Shown: positions 36,552-46,818 of the stretch, in pieces
How the letters are laid out: every line of letters begins with the position of its first letter
Numbering within the stretch: position 1 is the first letter of the stretch
From: Leucothrix mucor DSM 2157
Lineage (GTDB): Bacteria > Pseudomonadota > Gammaproteobacteria > Thiotrichales > Thiotrichaceae
Length of the DNA stretch: 64,000 bases
Reading direction: 5' to 3'
Assembly (NCBI RefSeq): GCF_000419525.1
Contig: NZ_ATTE01000001.1
Location: 248,001 to 312,000, forward strand
Notes under the pieces: generated by a model
What the model was told of the DNA's origin: nothing
What the model saw: only the letters and a program-made list of their open reading frames with translations
Databases searched by the model: none
Made by a program: the position numbers and the translations under genes

Positions 36552-38048
36552 ATGCAATATTTTGCGTCTCGATGCCTGCTAAGTAGTGGTCTCGCATTAC
36601 TGTTAAGCGCTGGAGCGACTCAGGCAGATACCACCACAGCACTGTTGTCTCCTAAGCCTGCGCTAGCGCATCAAACCATCAATGAATCAACTCAGGCAGA
36701 GTTGCCGGAAGCGGTTTTGCAGTCGCTCAAAGAAAATAGAGTGCCGGCTGAAAATATCAGTATCTATGTTCGCGACCTGTACGCTGACCAAGCCATGTTG
36801 GCGCACAATGTCGACCTAATACGGGCACCGGCATCCACTATCAAGTTAGTCACTACCTATGCGGCACTCAAGCAGCTTGGGCCAAATTATGCCTGGCGTA
36901 CCGAAGCGTGGCTGCGCGGTAGCTTGCAGGATGGCGTTTTGGATGGTGATTTGATTTTAAAAGGCTATGGCGACCCGTTTTTAGTCTATGAGCGCTTTTG
37001 GAAGTTTCTTCACGAGCTTCGGGAGCAAGGCTTACAGCAGATCAATGGCGATATTATCATTGATAATCAGTACTTTGATATTCCAGAGCATGATCCCGGT
37101 GCGTTCGATGGCCAGAGCTATAACGTGTATAATGCAGGTCCATCACCTTTGATGTTCAACTTTCAGGCATCTCGCATCTTAATAAAGGCCTCGGCGGATG
37201 AAGCAGCCACCCAGCCGGATGTGATGTTGGAGCCGGCATCCTCTCAAGCGATAGACAATCGGGTGACTTTGGTACAAGGGCGTTGTAAGCGAATGCATAG
37301 CCGACCTAAATTAAGTCGCGATGCGGATGGTCGGTTGGTTGTCGAAGGCAGTTTTTCCAAGAGCTGCGAACCACAGTCTATAATGCGCGTAGTCTCTGAG
37401 CCTGATCAGCATGTGTTCGATGCATTTACTGAGTTCTGGGCTGACTTAGGCGGGAGCTTGGGTGGCGGGCTTGAAATTGGACGAGTGACTGAAACCGACG
37501 AACTTTTTCATACGTACGCGTCACCTACCTTAGCCGAGCAAATTCGCTTGATTAATAAGTGGAGTAACAACGTGATGACCCGGCAGCTGATGTTGACTGT
37601 CGGAGCCAATCGTTTTGGTGCGCCAGCGACGTTGGATAAAGGGCGTAAGGCTGTGTTGGAGATCTTGCAAGAGCAGGGAATTGATACACAGGGAATCGTG
37701 ATTGATAATGGCTCCGGCTTGTCGAGAAATACAAGAATTTCGGCACGACAGATGGCACAATTGCTGGAGACGGCTTATCGGGATGCGTTTATGCCTGAGT
37801 TTATGTCGTCCCTATCGGTTCCAGGGCTTGATGGAACACTGGTATCACGGTTTAGAAAAGAAGATATGGCGGGGCGTAGCCATTTAAAAACCGGAACATT
37901 GAATTACGTGACAGCAATTTCTGGCTACATGCTTAATCGTCAAGGACGGCGTTTAGTCATCGTCATACAACAAAATGGCCCTCGTGCTTCGGCAGCGGTG
38001 GGCGCTAAGATTCAGGATGAAATACTGCGTTGGGCATTTGAACAATAA
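36552..38048 (+). CDS. dacB: D-Ala-D-Ala carboxypeptidase/endopeptidase (PBP4)
   Basis: A 498-residue class C penicillin-binding protein with a signal peptide ending near residue 25 (TQA/DTT). The three active-site motifs are SxxK (Ser95-Lys98, in APASTIK), SxN (Ser338-Asn340) and KTG (446-448). Domains II and III are inserted between SxxK and SxN, which distinguishes PBP4 from PBP5. It trims and opens peptide cross-links in peptidoglycan. It sits between trmO and tamA. Confidence 0.94.
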   Translation: MQYFASRCLLSSGLALLLSAGATQADTTTALLSPKPALAHQTINESTQAELPEAVLQSLKENRVPAENISIYVRDLYADQAMLAHNVDLIRAPASTIKLVTTYAALKQLGPNYAWRTEAWLRGSLQDGVLDGDLILKGYGDPFLVYERFWKFLHELREQGLQQINGDIIIDNQYFDIPEHDPGAFDGQSYNVYNAGPSPLMFNFQASRILIKASADEAATQPDVMLEPASSQAIDNRVTLVQGRCKRMHSRPKLSRDADGRLVVEGSFSKSCEPQSIMRVVSEPDQHVFDAFTEFWADLGGSLGGGLEIGRVTETDELFHTYASPTLAEQIRLINKWSNNVMTRQLMLTVGANRFGAPATLDKGRKAVLEILQEQGIDTQGIVIDNGSGLSRNTRISARQMAQLLETAYRDAFMPEFMSSLSVPGLDGTLVSRFRKEDMAGRSHLKTGTLNYVTAISGYMLNRQGRRLVIVIQQNGPRASAAVGAKIQDEILRWAFEQ

Positions 38049-38086
38049 GTCATTTTGCTCTTTTGGGCGGTTCATGAGGTAGGTAG

Positions 38087-39844
38087 ATGTTGGTCAAAAC
38101 AATTGTACGTCGTACACCCGTTATTGCTGGTTTAATCGTGTTTATTTCTGCAGCATCGGTCTTTGCTGCTGAGAGTAAACCGCTAGCCAAGCTGACTATT
38201 AGCGGCGTCAGTGGCGACCTCAAAGAAGGGCTGGAAAGACACCTGCCCGTTAATATGCCTGAATGTACGGCCTCTAAAGAAACGGTCAGCGACTATTTCC
38301 GAACGCTGAAAACTAGCTTAGTCAAAGGTGGTCGGGCACTTGGTTACTACAATGCCGAGTACACAACGGGCGGAAAGGTAGTTGAGAACTGCTGGCAACT
38401 GACCATGGCGATAAAGCCGGGCGAGCCGGTGCGCGTTGTGAGCCAATTAATCGAAGTAGTTGGCTCGGGGTCGAATGATAGGCCGTTTATCAATGCCATG
38501 CGCACACCACCTTATCAGCAGGGTGACGTTCTCAATCATCAACTGTATACCGACTTTAAAGATAATTTAACCGATGTTGCGGAGTCACGTGGCTATCTGG
38601 ATGCGGTCTATGAGCAGCATGCGCTGACTGTTGATCCGGAGACTAATCAGGCCCGCGTAAATTTGGTTTTAAACACCGGCCCGCGTTACACCTTTGGCGA
38701 TATCAAGATTGAACAGGATGTTATCAGTGATCGCTTGATGACGCGCTTTATCAAAATAAAACCGGGTACGCCTTATAGTACTAATGGCGTGCTTGAGCAG
38801 CAGCAAATTCTACAAAAAAGTGGCTACTATTCTGATGTCATCGTGAATGTCAATATTAAGAATGCCAAAAACCAGCAAGTGCCGGTGAGTATCAAATTAA
38901 CACGCGCAAAGCGTGACAAGCTTAAGTTTACTTTAGGTTATGGTACCGATACGGGAGCGCGTGTTAAGACCGAGGCGTTACGCCGATTTACCGGCTCAAA
39001 GGGCCGCAGCGTTGAGGCCAAAGCACAGTGGGCTGAAACCCTATCCAAAATCGAACTTAAGCTAATCGAGCCGCGTGAAAACCCTGATTATGATGCGCTG
39101 AGCTACATGATCGACTGGACTTATGACACGGCTAACGATGTCGACAGTGCGAGTATCACTTTGGGTGCAGAGTACAAGCGCAAGTTGAGCAGTAACTGGG
39201 AGCAAGCCATTTTTATTAATGCGCTCATGGACCGAACTAGCAGTAATGGTAGCGATACTGATAGCTCCTATCTAACCTTGGTCGGTGGACGCTTGTCTAA
39301 AACAAAAACCAATAGTGAGAAATTCGCGAGCTCTGGTTGGAGTGTTTATATGCAAGCTCAGGCGGCAGTTGATAATTTGCTGAGTGACCAGAGCATTTCG
39401 CAGTTTGAATTTAAATCCAAGTATATTTTCCCGTTTGGTAAAGGGCGCTTGGTTAATCGTCTCGACTTAGGGCTTACCAGCGCCGGAGATCTTGAGGATT
39501 TACCTAAGAGTCTGCGTTTCTTTGCCGGTGGTGGAAGCAGTGTGCGTGGTTACGACTTTGAATCAATTGGTGAAGAAAACAGTTCTGGCTCGGTGATTGG
39601 TGGTAAGAACTTGTTAGTGGGCAGTTTGGAATACGAACACCCGATTAAAGATGCCTGGAGTATTGCCGCCTTTATTGATGCGGGTGATGCTTTTAATGAG
39701 TGGAATGACATTGATCTGGAGATTGGTGTTGGTTTTGGTGGGCGCTATCGCTCACCAATTGGACCTGTTCGGGTTGACGTAGGCTTTCCTGAAGGCCGAG
39801 TGGGGGATGCAACGTTTCACTTAAGTGTTGGGCCTGATCTGTGA
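38087..39844 (+). CDS. tamA: Translocation and assembly module outer-membrane protein TamA
   Basis: A 585-residue Omp85-family protein. A signal peptide ends near residue 28. Three POTRA domains cover about 30-275. A 16-strand barrel fills the rest, with the VRGYDFE motif (residues about 487-493) of barrel loop 6 and the VDVGFP-containing final strands. TamA works with TamB to place some outer-membrane proteins and to move lipids between membranes. It overlaps tamB by 4 bases (GTGA). Length fits the family (577 in E. coli). Confidence 0.95.
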   Translation: MLVKTIVRRTPVIAGLIVFISAASVFAAESKPLAKLTISGVSGDLKEGLERHLPVNMPECTASKETVSDYFRTLKTSLVKGGRALGYYNAEYTTGGKVVENCWQLTMAIKPGEPVRVVSQLIEVVGSGSNDRPFINAMRTPPYQQGDVLNHQLYTDFKDNLTDVAESRGYLDAVYEQHALTVDPETNQARVNLVLNTGPRYTFGDIKIEQDVISDRLMTRFIKIKPGTPYSTNGVLEQQQILQKSGYYSDVIVNVNIKNAKNQQVPVSIKLTRAKRDKLKFTLGYGTDTGARVKTEALRRFTGSKGRSVEAKAQWAETLSKIELKLIEPRENPDYDALSYMIDWTYDTANDVDSASITLGAEYKRKLSSNWEQAIFINALMDRTSSNGSDTDSSYLTLVGGRLSKTKTNSEKFASSGWSVYMQAQAAVDNLLSDQSISQFEFKSKYIFPFGKGRLVNRLDLGLTSAGDLEDLPKSLRFFAGGGSSVRGYDFESIGEENSSGSVIGGKNLLVGSLEYEHPIKDAWSIAAFIDAGDAFNEWNDIDLEIGVGFGGRYRSPIGPVRVDVGFPEGRVGDATFHLSVGPDL

Positions 39845-42800
39845 AGTCTCCAATTAGTGATTATCTGTTTTCGCCACTGGTTTGGATTCAGATAGTACTG
39901 CTTTTTTTACTGATGACCTTGTTGGCGTTGTTACTCACGCCACTCGGCCCATTGTTGGGCGCATGGACAGCTACTACGCTGGTTAAAGAGCTAACCATCG
40001 AAGGGGTGAGCGGTAGTCTGCTAAGCGAGGTCAAAGTCGAGAAACTCGAGTGGCGCGATGGTGATGTAACAACGCTCAATAACATCACGTTGGAACCCGG
40101 TCAGCAGGATTTCAGTAGTAGCGGTATTAGAATTAAAACCCTGAATGTTGACTCCTTACAGCTAGCGTTGGCAGAAGGTACTCCCGCGCGTCCGCGTGGC
40201 GAAAAGGTTGATATTGGTGATTTTGGTATTGACCCGCTCAATCTATTTGTAGAGTCAGGCAAGCTTGGTCAATTTCTGGTAACCGAAGGCGAGACTAACT
40301 TATTTGAATTGTCGGATGTCAGCTTGGATGGCACCGAAATTGTTGATAATAAAATCAGTCTGAAAGACGTTAGTGCGCAGATGACGATGGACCCTGAGCC
40401 GATTGCTTTAACGGTCTCATCATTTAGCATGGACATGTTAGAGCCTCACGCAATGGCCGTGCAGGCAAATGCTCAGTGGCAGCATCCTGATATTGGCAAA
40501 ATCAATGCGGACGTGGTTGGCGGAGGCTTCCTGCAAGCCTATACGCTAGATATCAAAGGCGATATCGATAATCCCGATGTTGGCAAACAATCATTCAGTG
40601 CGCTCGGAAAGGGTGACTTTGACTTTATTGATATCAGCGCACTGAATTTGGATAGTGACAGCGGCAGCATGACCGCCACCGGCGAATTAGCTTGGGTGCC
40701 GGATGTCTCTATTGACCTGGATGTTGATGCTAAGTCATTTAACACCACGCAGTTTACTCCAGAGTGGCCTGCTGAGCTAACCGGTAAAGTGAAGCTTAAA
40801 GTCGCTATTCAGCAGGATAAGTTACGTGGTGCGCTGGATATTGTAACGTTGAACGGTAAAGTGCGTGGTTATCCGTTCTCTGGTAGTGGCCAAGTGTCAT
40901 TACTGGATGATGATTTTCAGTTTAAAAATTTACAACTGGTTGCTTCTGGCAATCGGGTGAATGTGAATGGGCAAGCCAGCGAGCCGTTTGACTTAAGCTG
41001 GGAAGTAGATGCTAAAAATATATCCAAACTAGCGCTTGGCATTGATGGCAGTGTGACGGCCAATGGAACGCTGACCGGTAGTGTGGCGAACCCAATTTTA
41101 AACGGTAAGCTACGTGCCAATCGACTAGCATTCCAAGGGCAGCGTTTAGAGTCTGCTCAGGCAGATATCAGAACGGCTGATGGTCAATATTTCCTGGATG
41201 GCAAGTTGCAAGGTTTGCTGGTGAATGGCGAGCGCTTTAGTAGCGCAACCGTAGTTGGTCGTGGTGATGTTGATAAGCATGAAGTCGATTTATCGGTTAA
41301 TCATGCCCAAGCCAAGCTTAAAGCTTCGTTAGAAGGCGCATGGCTGGGTCAGGAATGGCAAGGTACTTTAAAATCCACCAATATCAGCGATACTGCCGTG
41401 GGCAGTTGGCGTTTATCAAAGCCTGCGAAGTTAACGGTTTCCGCTGAGGGCTTTAGTGGCGATGAGATTTGTTTGGAATCTAGAGATGGTAAAGCATGCT
41501 CGCTTGCCAATTACTCAACCCAAGATGGACTTAAAGCCTCAGGGAATCTAAGTGGTGCGCCGTTGCAATGGATTAATCCATTTTTACCTGAAACGCTGGC
41601 GGTTAAAGGTCGTGTTGGTGGTGACTACGCGGTTACCTTAAACCCTGAATTAAAAGGCAGTGCTAATCTGCAATTCCAGCCGGGCGAAGTAGCCGTCACT
41701 CAAGATGGCAAGGTTCAACGTTTTGCCTATCGCCAAGGGATGCTAAAAGCGGAGATTGATGGCAATAATATCGATGCAGAAACCAGCTTTAATCTTGCGG
41801 ATGACGGTTTGTTGTCGGCGACTGCTGCAGTCAAGTTATCACCCGCAGACGGCAATCATGAGATCAATGCGCAAGGCGAATTTAAAGCGGTTCCACTCCA
41901 GTTAGCGCAAACGTTCTTACCTGAAGAGTTGGGTTTGTCCGGCAAAATAGATGGCAATTTTGATGTTGTTCAAAATGGCAGTGGGCGCTCTGGAAAAGTA
42001 AAAATTAACAGTACGGATGTCCAGCTCGCCTATAACGATGCGGAGTATGGCAATCAGCGCTATCGCTTTAACCAGCTGGCAGTTGATGCCACCTTGAATG
42101 GCGATAATGTGGTTGCAGAAGCACAGTTAGCTTTGCGAGATGGTGGAAGTTTCAGTGGGCGCGCTTCAGTTGACTTGAGCAAGCCAGATTTGGTGAAATC
42201 AGTCACCTCCGATGGAAAATTCAATGCGATGCCACTGGCATTAGCAAGGCCCTATTTACCGCCCGATGTGGGTGTGGATGGCTTGATTAGTGGTGAGTAC
42301 TCCGTGCGACAAGAAGCGGCAGGCACCGTTGGCCGGGTCGATATCGCCTCTAATAATGGTAGCTTCAGTTATAAAGCCGAGGGCAGTAGTCGCCAAACCT
42401 ATGCTTATACCAGCGCCAAGGTGCAAGCCACCATTCAAGGCGATACAGTACAGGCAGATGCCTCATTAGAATTAAAAGATGGTGGCTCTCTAACGACTCG
42501 TGTTGGTGTTGATCTCTCAGTTCCAAATAAAGCCACTGCAATCACCGCAGAGGGTACGGTTAAAGATATGCCAATGCTGTTGGCGCAGGCATTTATGCCA
42601 GAAGGTCTAACGCTAAATGGGCGTATCAATGGTCGTTATCAAATACAGCAGCAGGGAACTACAAAAGGCACCGTTAACCTTACCTTCCCAGCGGGCTCGG
42701 TTCGTTATGATGACGGAACCAATGGCGCTCAAACCTATGAATATCGGCAAGCTGAAGTTAATGCCGAAATTAACGGGGATGATGTGGTTGCCGATGCGCA

Positions 42801-44808
42801 ATTTGTTCTGCGTGATGGCGGCACCTTTAGCGGTAAAGGGCGTTTAAACTTATCCAAAGCTGACAATTTGTACGACTTTGAAGGTGAGGGTCAGTTAAGC
42901 GCCTTGCCTCTCTCTTTAGCTGAGCCTTACATTCCCGCTGGGATTCGTTTCAGTGGCGCGGTGAATGGTAGCTATCAATTATCACAGCGCGGTGGGCAAC
43001 AGGGGCAAATTAAACTAACTCTACCTGCCAGCAGCGTCAGCATTACTGATGCCAGTGGCAAGCTACAGCGCTTTGCTTATGAGACCAGCAAAATCACTGC
43101 GGTCGTCAAAGGCTCTGCGATTACGGCGGATGCGCGCTTAGTGTTGAAAGACGGTGGCGTGCTGACCAGCAATGCGAATGTCACGCTGGGCGCTAGCATG
43201 AAAGATCATCGTATTAATGTTGAGGGACAGCTAATTGCTGTGCCATTGGCCTTAGCCGCACCGTATTTAAGTGAAGATGTATCGTTCCCCGGTAAGGTGA
43301 ATGGCAATTACAACTTTGCGCAAGTCGGTGGTCGCCAAACCGGAAAAGTTAGTCTGAATCTGCCGAATAGCTATTTCAGTATTTTGACGCAGTCTGGTGA
43401 TCAGCAGCCATTTCCATATGAAAATGGCTTGTTAAATGCCACGATTGATGGCGACCGCATCAATATCGATACCTCACTGATCTTTAAAAACCGTGGTGAT
43501 TTACGGGCGAGTGCGCAGGTAACGCTGCAGAAAACAGGGTCTCCGCTAATCAATGGTAATTTGGATATTAATATCCCGAACATTTACTGGGCGCAAGCTT
43601 ATGTGCCATACAGCCGCGGACTGCGTGGCGAAGTGGTCGGAAAGGTTAGCTTTAGCGGCACGGTGGATAACCCTCGGGTTGTGGGTCGGGTTGATTACCG
43701 AAATGGTTACTTGCGATTGCCGCAGGTGGGAACTGAGCTCACGGATATAACTTTAAGCATCCAGACCAACCGGGCGAATGAGGCGGTCATAACCGGTAGT
43801 ATGATCTCCGATGGTGGAATTATCCGAGCCAATGGCAGCATGTCACTGGCAGATATTAAAAACTGGTCTGCAAAAATGAGCTTAGTAGGTGAGAACGTCA
43901 AGTTTGTTGATACCTTTGAAGCCAAAGCGTATATGACGCCTAACTTACAGATTACTGCGGGTCCGCAAGCGATTGTCATTACCGGCACAGTGGATATTCC
44001 CAAGGCTGATATCAATCTGAAAGATTTACCAGAGCTTAGTATTGATGAGTCTGATGATGCGATTGTTGTGGGTGAAAAAGGCGCTTCTGATACCATTAAT
44101 GCCGTTAAGGTGCAGCCCAATATTCTGGTGCGCTTAGGCAATGATGTACGCTTTAAGGGCTTTGGCTTTGCAACGCGCCTGAGTGGCTCTCTGCGCATTA
44201 CTAATAGCCGGAATACCATTGTGACCAATGGGTCGCTATTTATCATTGACGGGCGTTACCAGGCCTATGGTCAGGATCTAAAGATCGATTACGGACGTTT
44301 AGTGTTTAATGGTCCGCCTAAAAATGTGGGTGTGGACGTAAAAGCAGTGCGTGAAGTGGAAAGCGGTGAAGTGGGTATTCAATTATCTGGAACTCTGCAA
44401 CGACTGACTTCAACGATTTTCTCCAATCCAGCCATGGAAGAAACCGATGCGCTGAGTTACCTGCTAACAGGACACAGCTTGTCGACAGCGACTGGTCGTG
44501 AGACCGCATTATTAATGCAGGCAGTGCGTGGCTTTGGTATTGATGGTAGCGATGGTCTGATTCAGCGATTAGGTAACTCACTGGGCTTGGATGACCTGAG
44601 CATTGTGACCAAGGAAGACTTTAAGGAAAGTGAATTGCAGCTGGGTAAGCGCTTAGGCTCAAAGCTTTATGTGCGTTACTTGGTTGGTTTGTTTGATTCA
44701 GCCCACCGACTTGCGGTGGACTATAAAATCAACAAATTCCTAAATCTTGAGGTACAGGTTGGTGAAGAGCAGAGTGTGGATTTAATCTATCAGATCGAAA
44801 TGAACTGA
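39841..44808 (+). CDS. tamB: Translocation and assembly module protein TamB (enlarged)
   Basis: A 1655-residue AsmA-like bridge protein starting at GTG, overlapping tamA. One N-terminal membrane helix lies at about residues 12-35, and the rest is periplasmic beta-rich sequence. The conserved DUF490 end contains RLGNDVRFKGFG, the DALSYLLTG motif and the LGKRLGSKLYVRYLVG tail that contacts TamA. E. coli TamB has 1259 residues, so this one is about 400 longer. The extra length matches a block of 112-residue repeats (568 to about 1240). TamB-type grooves shuttle phospholipid between membranes, so a longer groove could mean a wider periplasm (inference). Confidence 0.95.
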   Translation: MKSPISDYLFSPLVWIQIVLLFLLMTLLALLLTPLGPLLGAWTATTLVKELTIEGVSGSLLSEVKVEKLEWRDGDVTTLNNITLEPGQQDFSSSGIRIKTLNVDSLQLALAEGTPARPRGEKVDIGDFGIDPLNLFVESGKLGQFLVTEGETNLFELSDVSLDGTEIVDNKISLKDVSAQMTMDPEPIALTVSSFSMDMLEPHAMAVQANAQWQHPDIGKINADVVGGGFLQAYTLDIKGDIDNPDVGKQSFSALGKGDFDFIDISALNLDSDSGSMTATGELAWVPDVSIDLDVDAKSFNTTQFTPEWPAELTGKVKLKVAIQQDKLRGALDIVTLNGKVRGYPFSGSGQVSLLDDDFQFKNLQLVASGNRVNVNGQASEPFDLSWEVDAKNISKLALGIDGSVTANGTLTGSVANPILNGKLRANRLAFQGQRLESAQADIRTADGQYFLDGKLQGLLVNGERFSSATVVGRGDVDKHEVDLSVNHAQAKLKASLEGAWLGQEWQGTLKSTNISDTAVGSWRLSKPAKLTVSAEGFSGDEICLESRDGKACSLANYSTQDGLKASGNLSGAPLQWINPFLPETLAVKGRVGGDYAVTLNPELKGSANLQFQPGEVAVTQDGKVQRFAYRQGMLKAEIDGNNIDAETSFNLADDGLLSATAAVKLSPADGNHEINAQGEFKAVPLQLAQTFLPEELGLSGKIDGNFDVVQNGSGRSGKVKINSTDVQLAYNDAEYGNQRYRFNQLAVDATLNGDNVVAEAQLALRDGGSFSGRASVDLSKPDLVKSVTSDGKFNAMPLALARPYLPPDVGVDGLISGEYSVRQEAAGTVGRVDIASNNGSFSYKAEGSSRQTYAYTSAKVQATIQGDTVQADASLELKDGGSLTTRVGVDLSVPNKATAITAEGTVKDMPMLLAQAFMPEGLTLNGRINGRYQIQQQGTTKGTVNLTFPAGSVRYDDGTNGAQTYEYRQAEVNAEINGDDVVADAQFVLRDGGTFSGKGRLNLSKADNLYDFEGEGQLSALPLSLAEPYIPAGIRFSGAVNGSYQLSQRGGQQGQIKLTLPASSVSITDASGKLQRFAYETSKITAVVKGSAITADARLVLKDGGVLTSNANVTLGASMKDHRINVEGQLIAVPLALAAPYLSEDVSFPGKVNGNYNFAQVGGRQTGKVSLNLPNSYFSILTQSGDQQPFPYENGLLNATIDGDRINIDTSLIFKNRGDLRASAQVTLQKTGSPLINGNLDINIPNIYWAQAYVPYSRGLRGEVVGKVSFSGTVDNPRVVGRVDYRNGYLRLPQVGTELTDITLSIQTNRANEAVITGSMISDGGIIRANGSMSLADIKNWSAKMSLVGENVKFVDTFEAKAYMTPNLQITAGPQAIVITGTVDIPKADINLKDLPELSIDESDDAIVVGEKGASDTINAVKVQPNILVRLGNDVRFKGFGFATRLSGSLRITNSRNTIVTNGSLFIIDGRYQAYGQDLKIDYGRLVFNGPPKNVGVDVKAVREVESGEVGIQLSGTLQRLTSTIFSNPAMEETDALSYLLTGHSLSTATGRETALLMQAVRGFGIDGSDGLIQRLGNSLGLDDLSIVTKEDFKESELQLGKRLGSKLYVRYLVGLFDSAHRLAVDYKINKFLNLEVQVGEEQSVDLIYQIEMN
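41542..43890 (+). repeat. Seven imperfect 112-residue repeats inside TamB
   Basis: Repeat units begin at residues 568, 679, 792, 905, 1017, 1129 and 1239 of TamB, that is at bases 41542, 41875, 42214, 42553, 42889, 43225 and 43555. Spacing is 110-113 residues each time. A typical unit starts G-x-L-x-A-x-P-L-x-L-A-x-P-Y, then L/I-P, then G-x-(I/V)-N/D-G-x-Y, then Q-x-G and a K-V-x-L-x-L-P strand. Units differ at the base level, so the duplications are old. The last unit (GNLDINIPNIYWAQAY) merges into the conserved TamB end. Confidence 0.85.
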
Positions 44809-44813
44809 GGATA

Positions 44814-45143
44814 TTAAAGTGCGGGTTTGACAACCTCGCCGCCTGCGTGATGCCAAGCAATAATGCCGCCACGCAGGTTGATCGCTTTAATATTCGCCTG
44901 CTCAGCCAGAAACTGACAAGCCTGACCTGAGCGCATGCCGCTGCGACAATAAATGATATTGGTGACGTCGTCTGAGAACTCATTCACTTTCAGCGGTACC
45001 GTGTGCAGTGGCATAAACTCACCACCGGCAATGATTCCCTGATTGAACTCTTCCTGCGAACGAACGTCAACAAGGCGGATGTTCTCACCATTGGCGAGGC
45101 GTTGCTTCAGTGTTTCAGCATCGATTTCTTCGATCATTGACAT
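44814..45143 (-). CDS. Rhodanese-like domain protein
   Basis: A 109-residue single rhodanese domain (GlpE/PspE size) with no signal peptide. The active-site loop is YCRSGMRSGQA, whose cysteine carries sulfane sulfur. The N-terminal IRLVDVRSQEEFNQGI is the CH2A motif. It moves sulfane sulfur from thiosulfate or persulfide to an acceptor. It converges on tamB with 5 bases between stops and has no shared terminator. Nearness to the Sox genes (46.8-48.9 kb) suggests sulfur metabolism but does not prove it. Confidence 0.9.
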   Translation of the reverse strand: MSMIEEIDAETLKQRLANGENIRLVDVRSQEEFNQGIIAGGEFMPLHTVPLKVNEFSDDVTNIIYCRSGMRSGQACQFLAEQANIKAINLRGGIIAWHHAGGEVVKPAL

Positions 45144-45292
45144 GGTGATTAGTCCTTAAAAAATTAAGGCAGAATGGTAGCCTCACCAGCGTGTTCGGTC
45201 AAGCGAGGGGCTGGTTTACCAAAGTTTAATAGAGCGCTGGGCTGATTTGGTATTTACTAAATAAAATGGCCAGCGTTAAGGGAGTCACCTTT

Positions 45293-46684
45293 TTGAAAAC
45301 GAATTTATTAGTCGCCGGTATGCTGGTGGCAGCGATGAGCATCGCTCATGCAGAATTAAACCTTGAGTTACCGGAGACGTTTAAACCGTCCGGAACCATT
45401 GCTCCGCCGGTTGCGGCCACTATCGATTTCACCAGCCTTGGAGTGAAACGACTGCGTGCGGTTCGCAAGCGTTCCAATGTGGTTGAAGATCCAGAGCTGA
45501 GTAGTTGGATTCAAAGCTTAGGGCGTAAACTAGTGGCTCAGACCGGACAGTCAAGTAGCCCATTTTACTTTGTTATTGTGCGCGATGATGATGTGAATGC
45601 CTATGCCACTCAGGGTGGTTTAATTGTGATTAACTCCGGTCTTATTTTGCGCTCAGATACTGAAAGCGAATTGGCTGCGGTTGTTGCGCATGAAACGGCT
45701 CACGTTACGCAGCGACACATTGACCGAATGATTGAACAGGCCAAGCGTAGCTCCGTTGGAACGACTGCGGCAATGCTGGCGGGCCTAATTGTTGGTTCTC
45801 AAGACCCAACCGCAGGGCAAGCCATTGTGACTTCGGCAATGGCGGTTGATGCCCATCAAAGCTTAACCTTTAGCCGCTCTGCTGAAACGGAGGCTGACCG
45901 TGAAGGTTTAAGAATTCTGGCTAATGCCGGTTTTAATCCTCAAGGTATGCCCGCATTTTTACGTAAATTAGCCGATGGCGTTGACCCTCGTTATGCGGAT
46001 ATCAGCCGTTACTTATCCAGCCATCCATTGAGTAATCAGCGTTTTAATGATGTTGGCGAGCGGGCAGCACGTTATGGTCGTTATAATGGTCGTGAGAATA
46101 GTGATTTCTTCTATTACCGTGAAAAGCTACGTCAACTGACGCGCAGTGCGGCACAGGTTGAAAATACTCCAGCGGCTATTCAAAAGTACGCCACAGCACA
46201 ACAGTATTTGCAGCAAGGTGCGGCTCGTCAAGCTATTCAGGCTTTGCAGAATCCGGGCAATCGAATGCCAGAAGTGGTGTTATTAGCCAATGCTCAAAAC
46301 CAAGCAAGGCAATATCAACAAACAGTGCAGTTATTGCAGCCACATCTAGCGCGTTCGCCTGCTGAGGAGCGATTGATCATTCCTATGGCTGAGGCATTAG
46401 CAGGCCTTAATCGTACTGAAGAGGCATGGAAGTTGATGGCGGGTGTGCGTTTGAATGAGCAAACCAGTCTGGAATTTTTGGAGAGTCGGCAAAGCATAGC
46501 CAGCCAAGCGAAGAAGTTAGGGCAGGCTTACTACTCGATTGCAGAGCGTAATATTCGTATTGGAGAGTATACGAATGCCATTACTCAATTGAAGCTCGCT
46601 TTGAAACAACCCGAGCTAATGCCCTATGAGCGCCAAGATATAGAACAGGCCATTTATCGGGCGGAACGCTTTAAAAAGTCTTAA
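45293..46684 (+). CDS. bepA: Periplasmic M48 metalloprotease with TPR domain (BepA-like)
   Basis: A 463-residue protein when started at the TTG at 45293, which has an AAGGGAG site 8 bases before it and gives a clean signal peptide (KTNLLVAGMLVAAMSIAHA). The ATG at 45266 is the other choice and lacks a good site. The zinc motif HETAHVTQRH lies near residue 147, with the third ligand in AETEADREG. A TPR region (about 320-460) follows. BepA clears misassembled outer-membrane proteins such as LptD. It stands between tamB/rhodanese and the sox operon. Confidence 0.92.
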   Translation: MKTNLLVAGMLVAAMSIAHAELNLELPETFKPSGTIAPPVAATIDFTSLGVKRLRAVRKRSNVVEDPELSSWIQSLGRKLVAQTGQSSSPFYFVIVRDDDVNAYATQGGLIVINSGLILRSDTESELAAVVAHETAHVTQRHIDRMIEQAKRSSVGTTAAMLAGLIVGSQDPTAGQAIVTSAMAVDAHQSLTFSRSAETEADREGLRILANAGFNPQGMPAFLRKLADGVDPRYADISRYLSSHPLSNQRFNDVGERAARYGRYNGRENSDFFYYREKLRQLTRSAAQVENTPAAIQKYATAQQYLQQGAARQAIQALQNPGNRMPEVVLLANAQNQARQYQQTVQLLQPHLARSPAEERLIIPMAEALAGLNRTEEAWKLMAGVRLNEQTSLEFLESRQSIASQAKKLGQAYYSIAERNIRIGEYTNAITQLKLALKQPELMPYERQDIEQAIYRAERFKKS

Positions 46685-46710
46685 ATACCCACGGCGAGCT
46701 TAATGGTAGC

Positions 46711-46738
46711 TTGGAAAATATCTGATATGGGATATATT
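46711..46738 (+). promoter_or_regulatory. Candidate sox promoter with operator-like repeat
   Basis: TTGGAA (46711-46716), a 16-base spacer and TATATT (46733-46738) form a good sigma-70-type promoter, 80 bases before soxX. The inverted repeat ATATC-N8-GATAT (46718-46735) sits between and over the -10. Sulfur-responsive ArsR-type repressors of sox genes bind short AT-rich inverted repeats of this kind, so repression at this site is plausible. Confidence 0.45.
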
Positions 46739-46818
46739 GTCCGTTATACCTATACTAAATTGTATCCGCTATCCTAAAAATGGTTGCTTAAAGCGACTAA
46801 ATCTGGAGGAAACACACT

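Noticed and set aside
43707-44246. 179-codon minus-strand frame inside tamB
   Set aside because: A shadow of the tamB coding strand; no start signal and no protein-like features.
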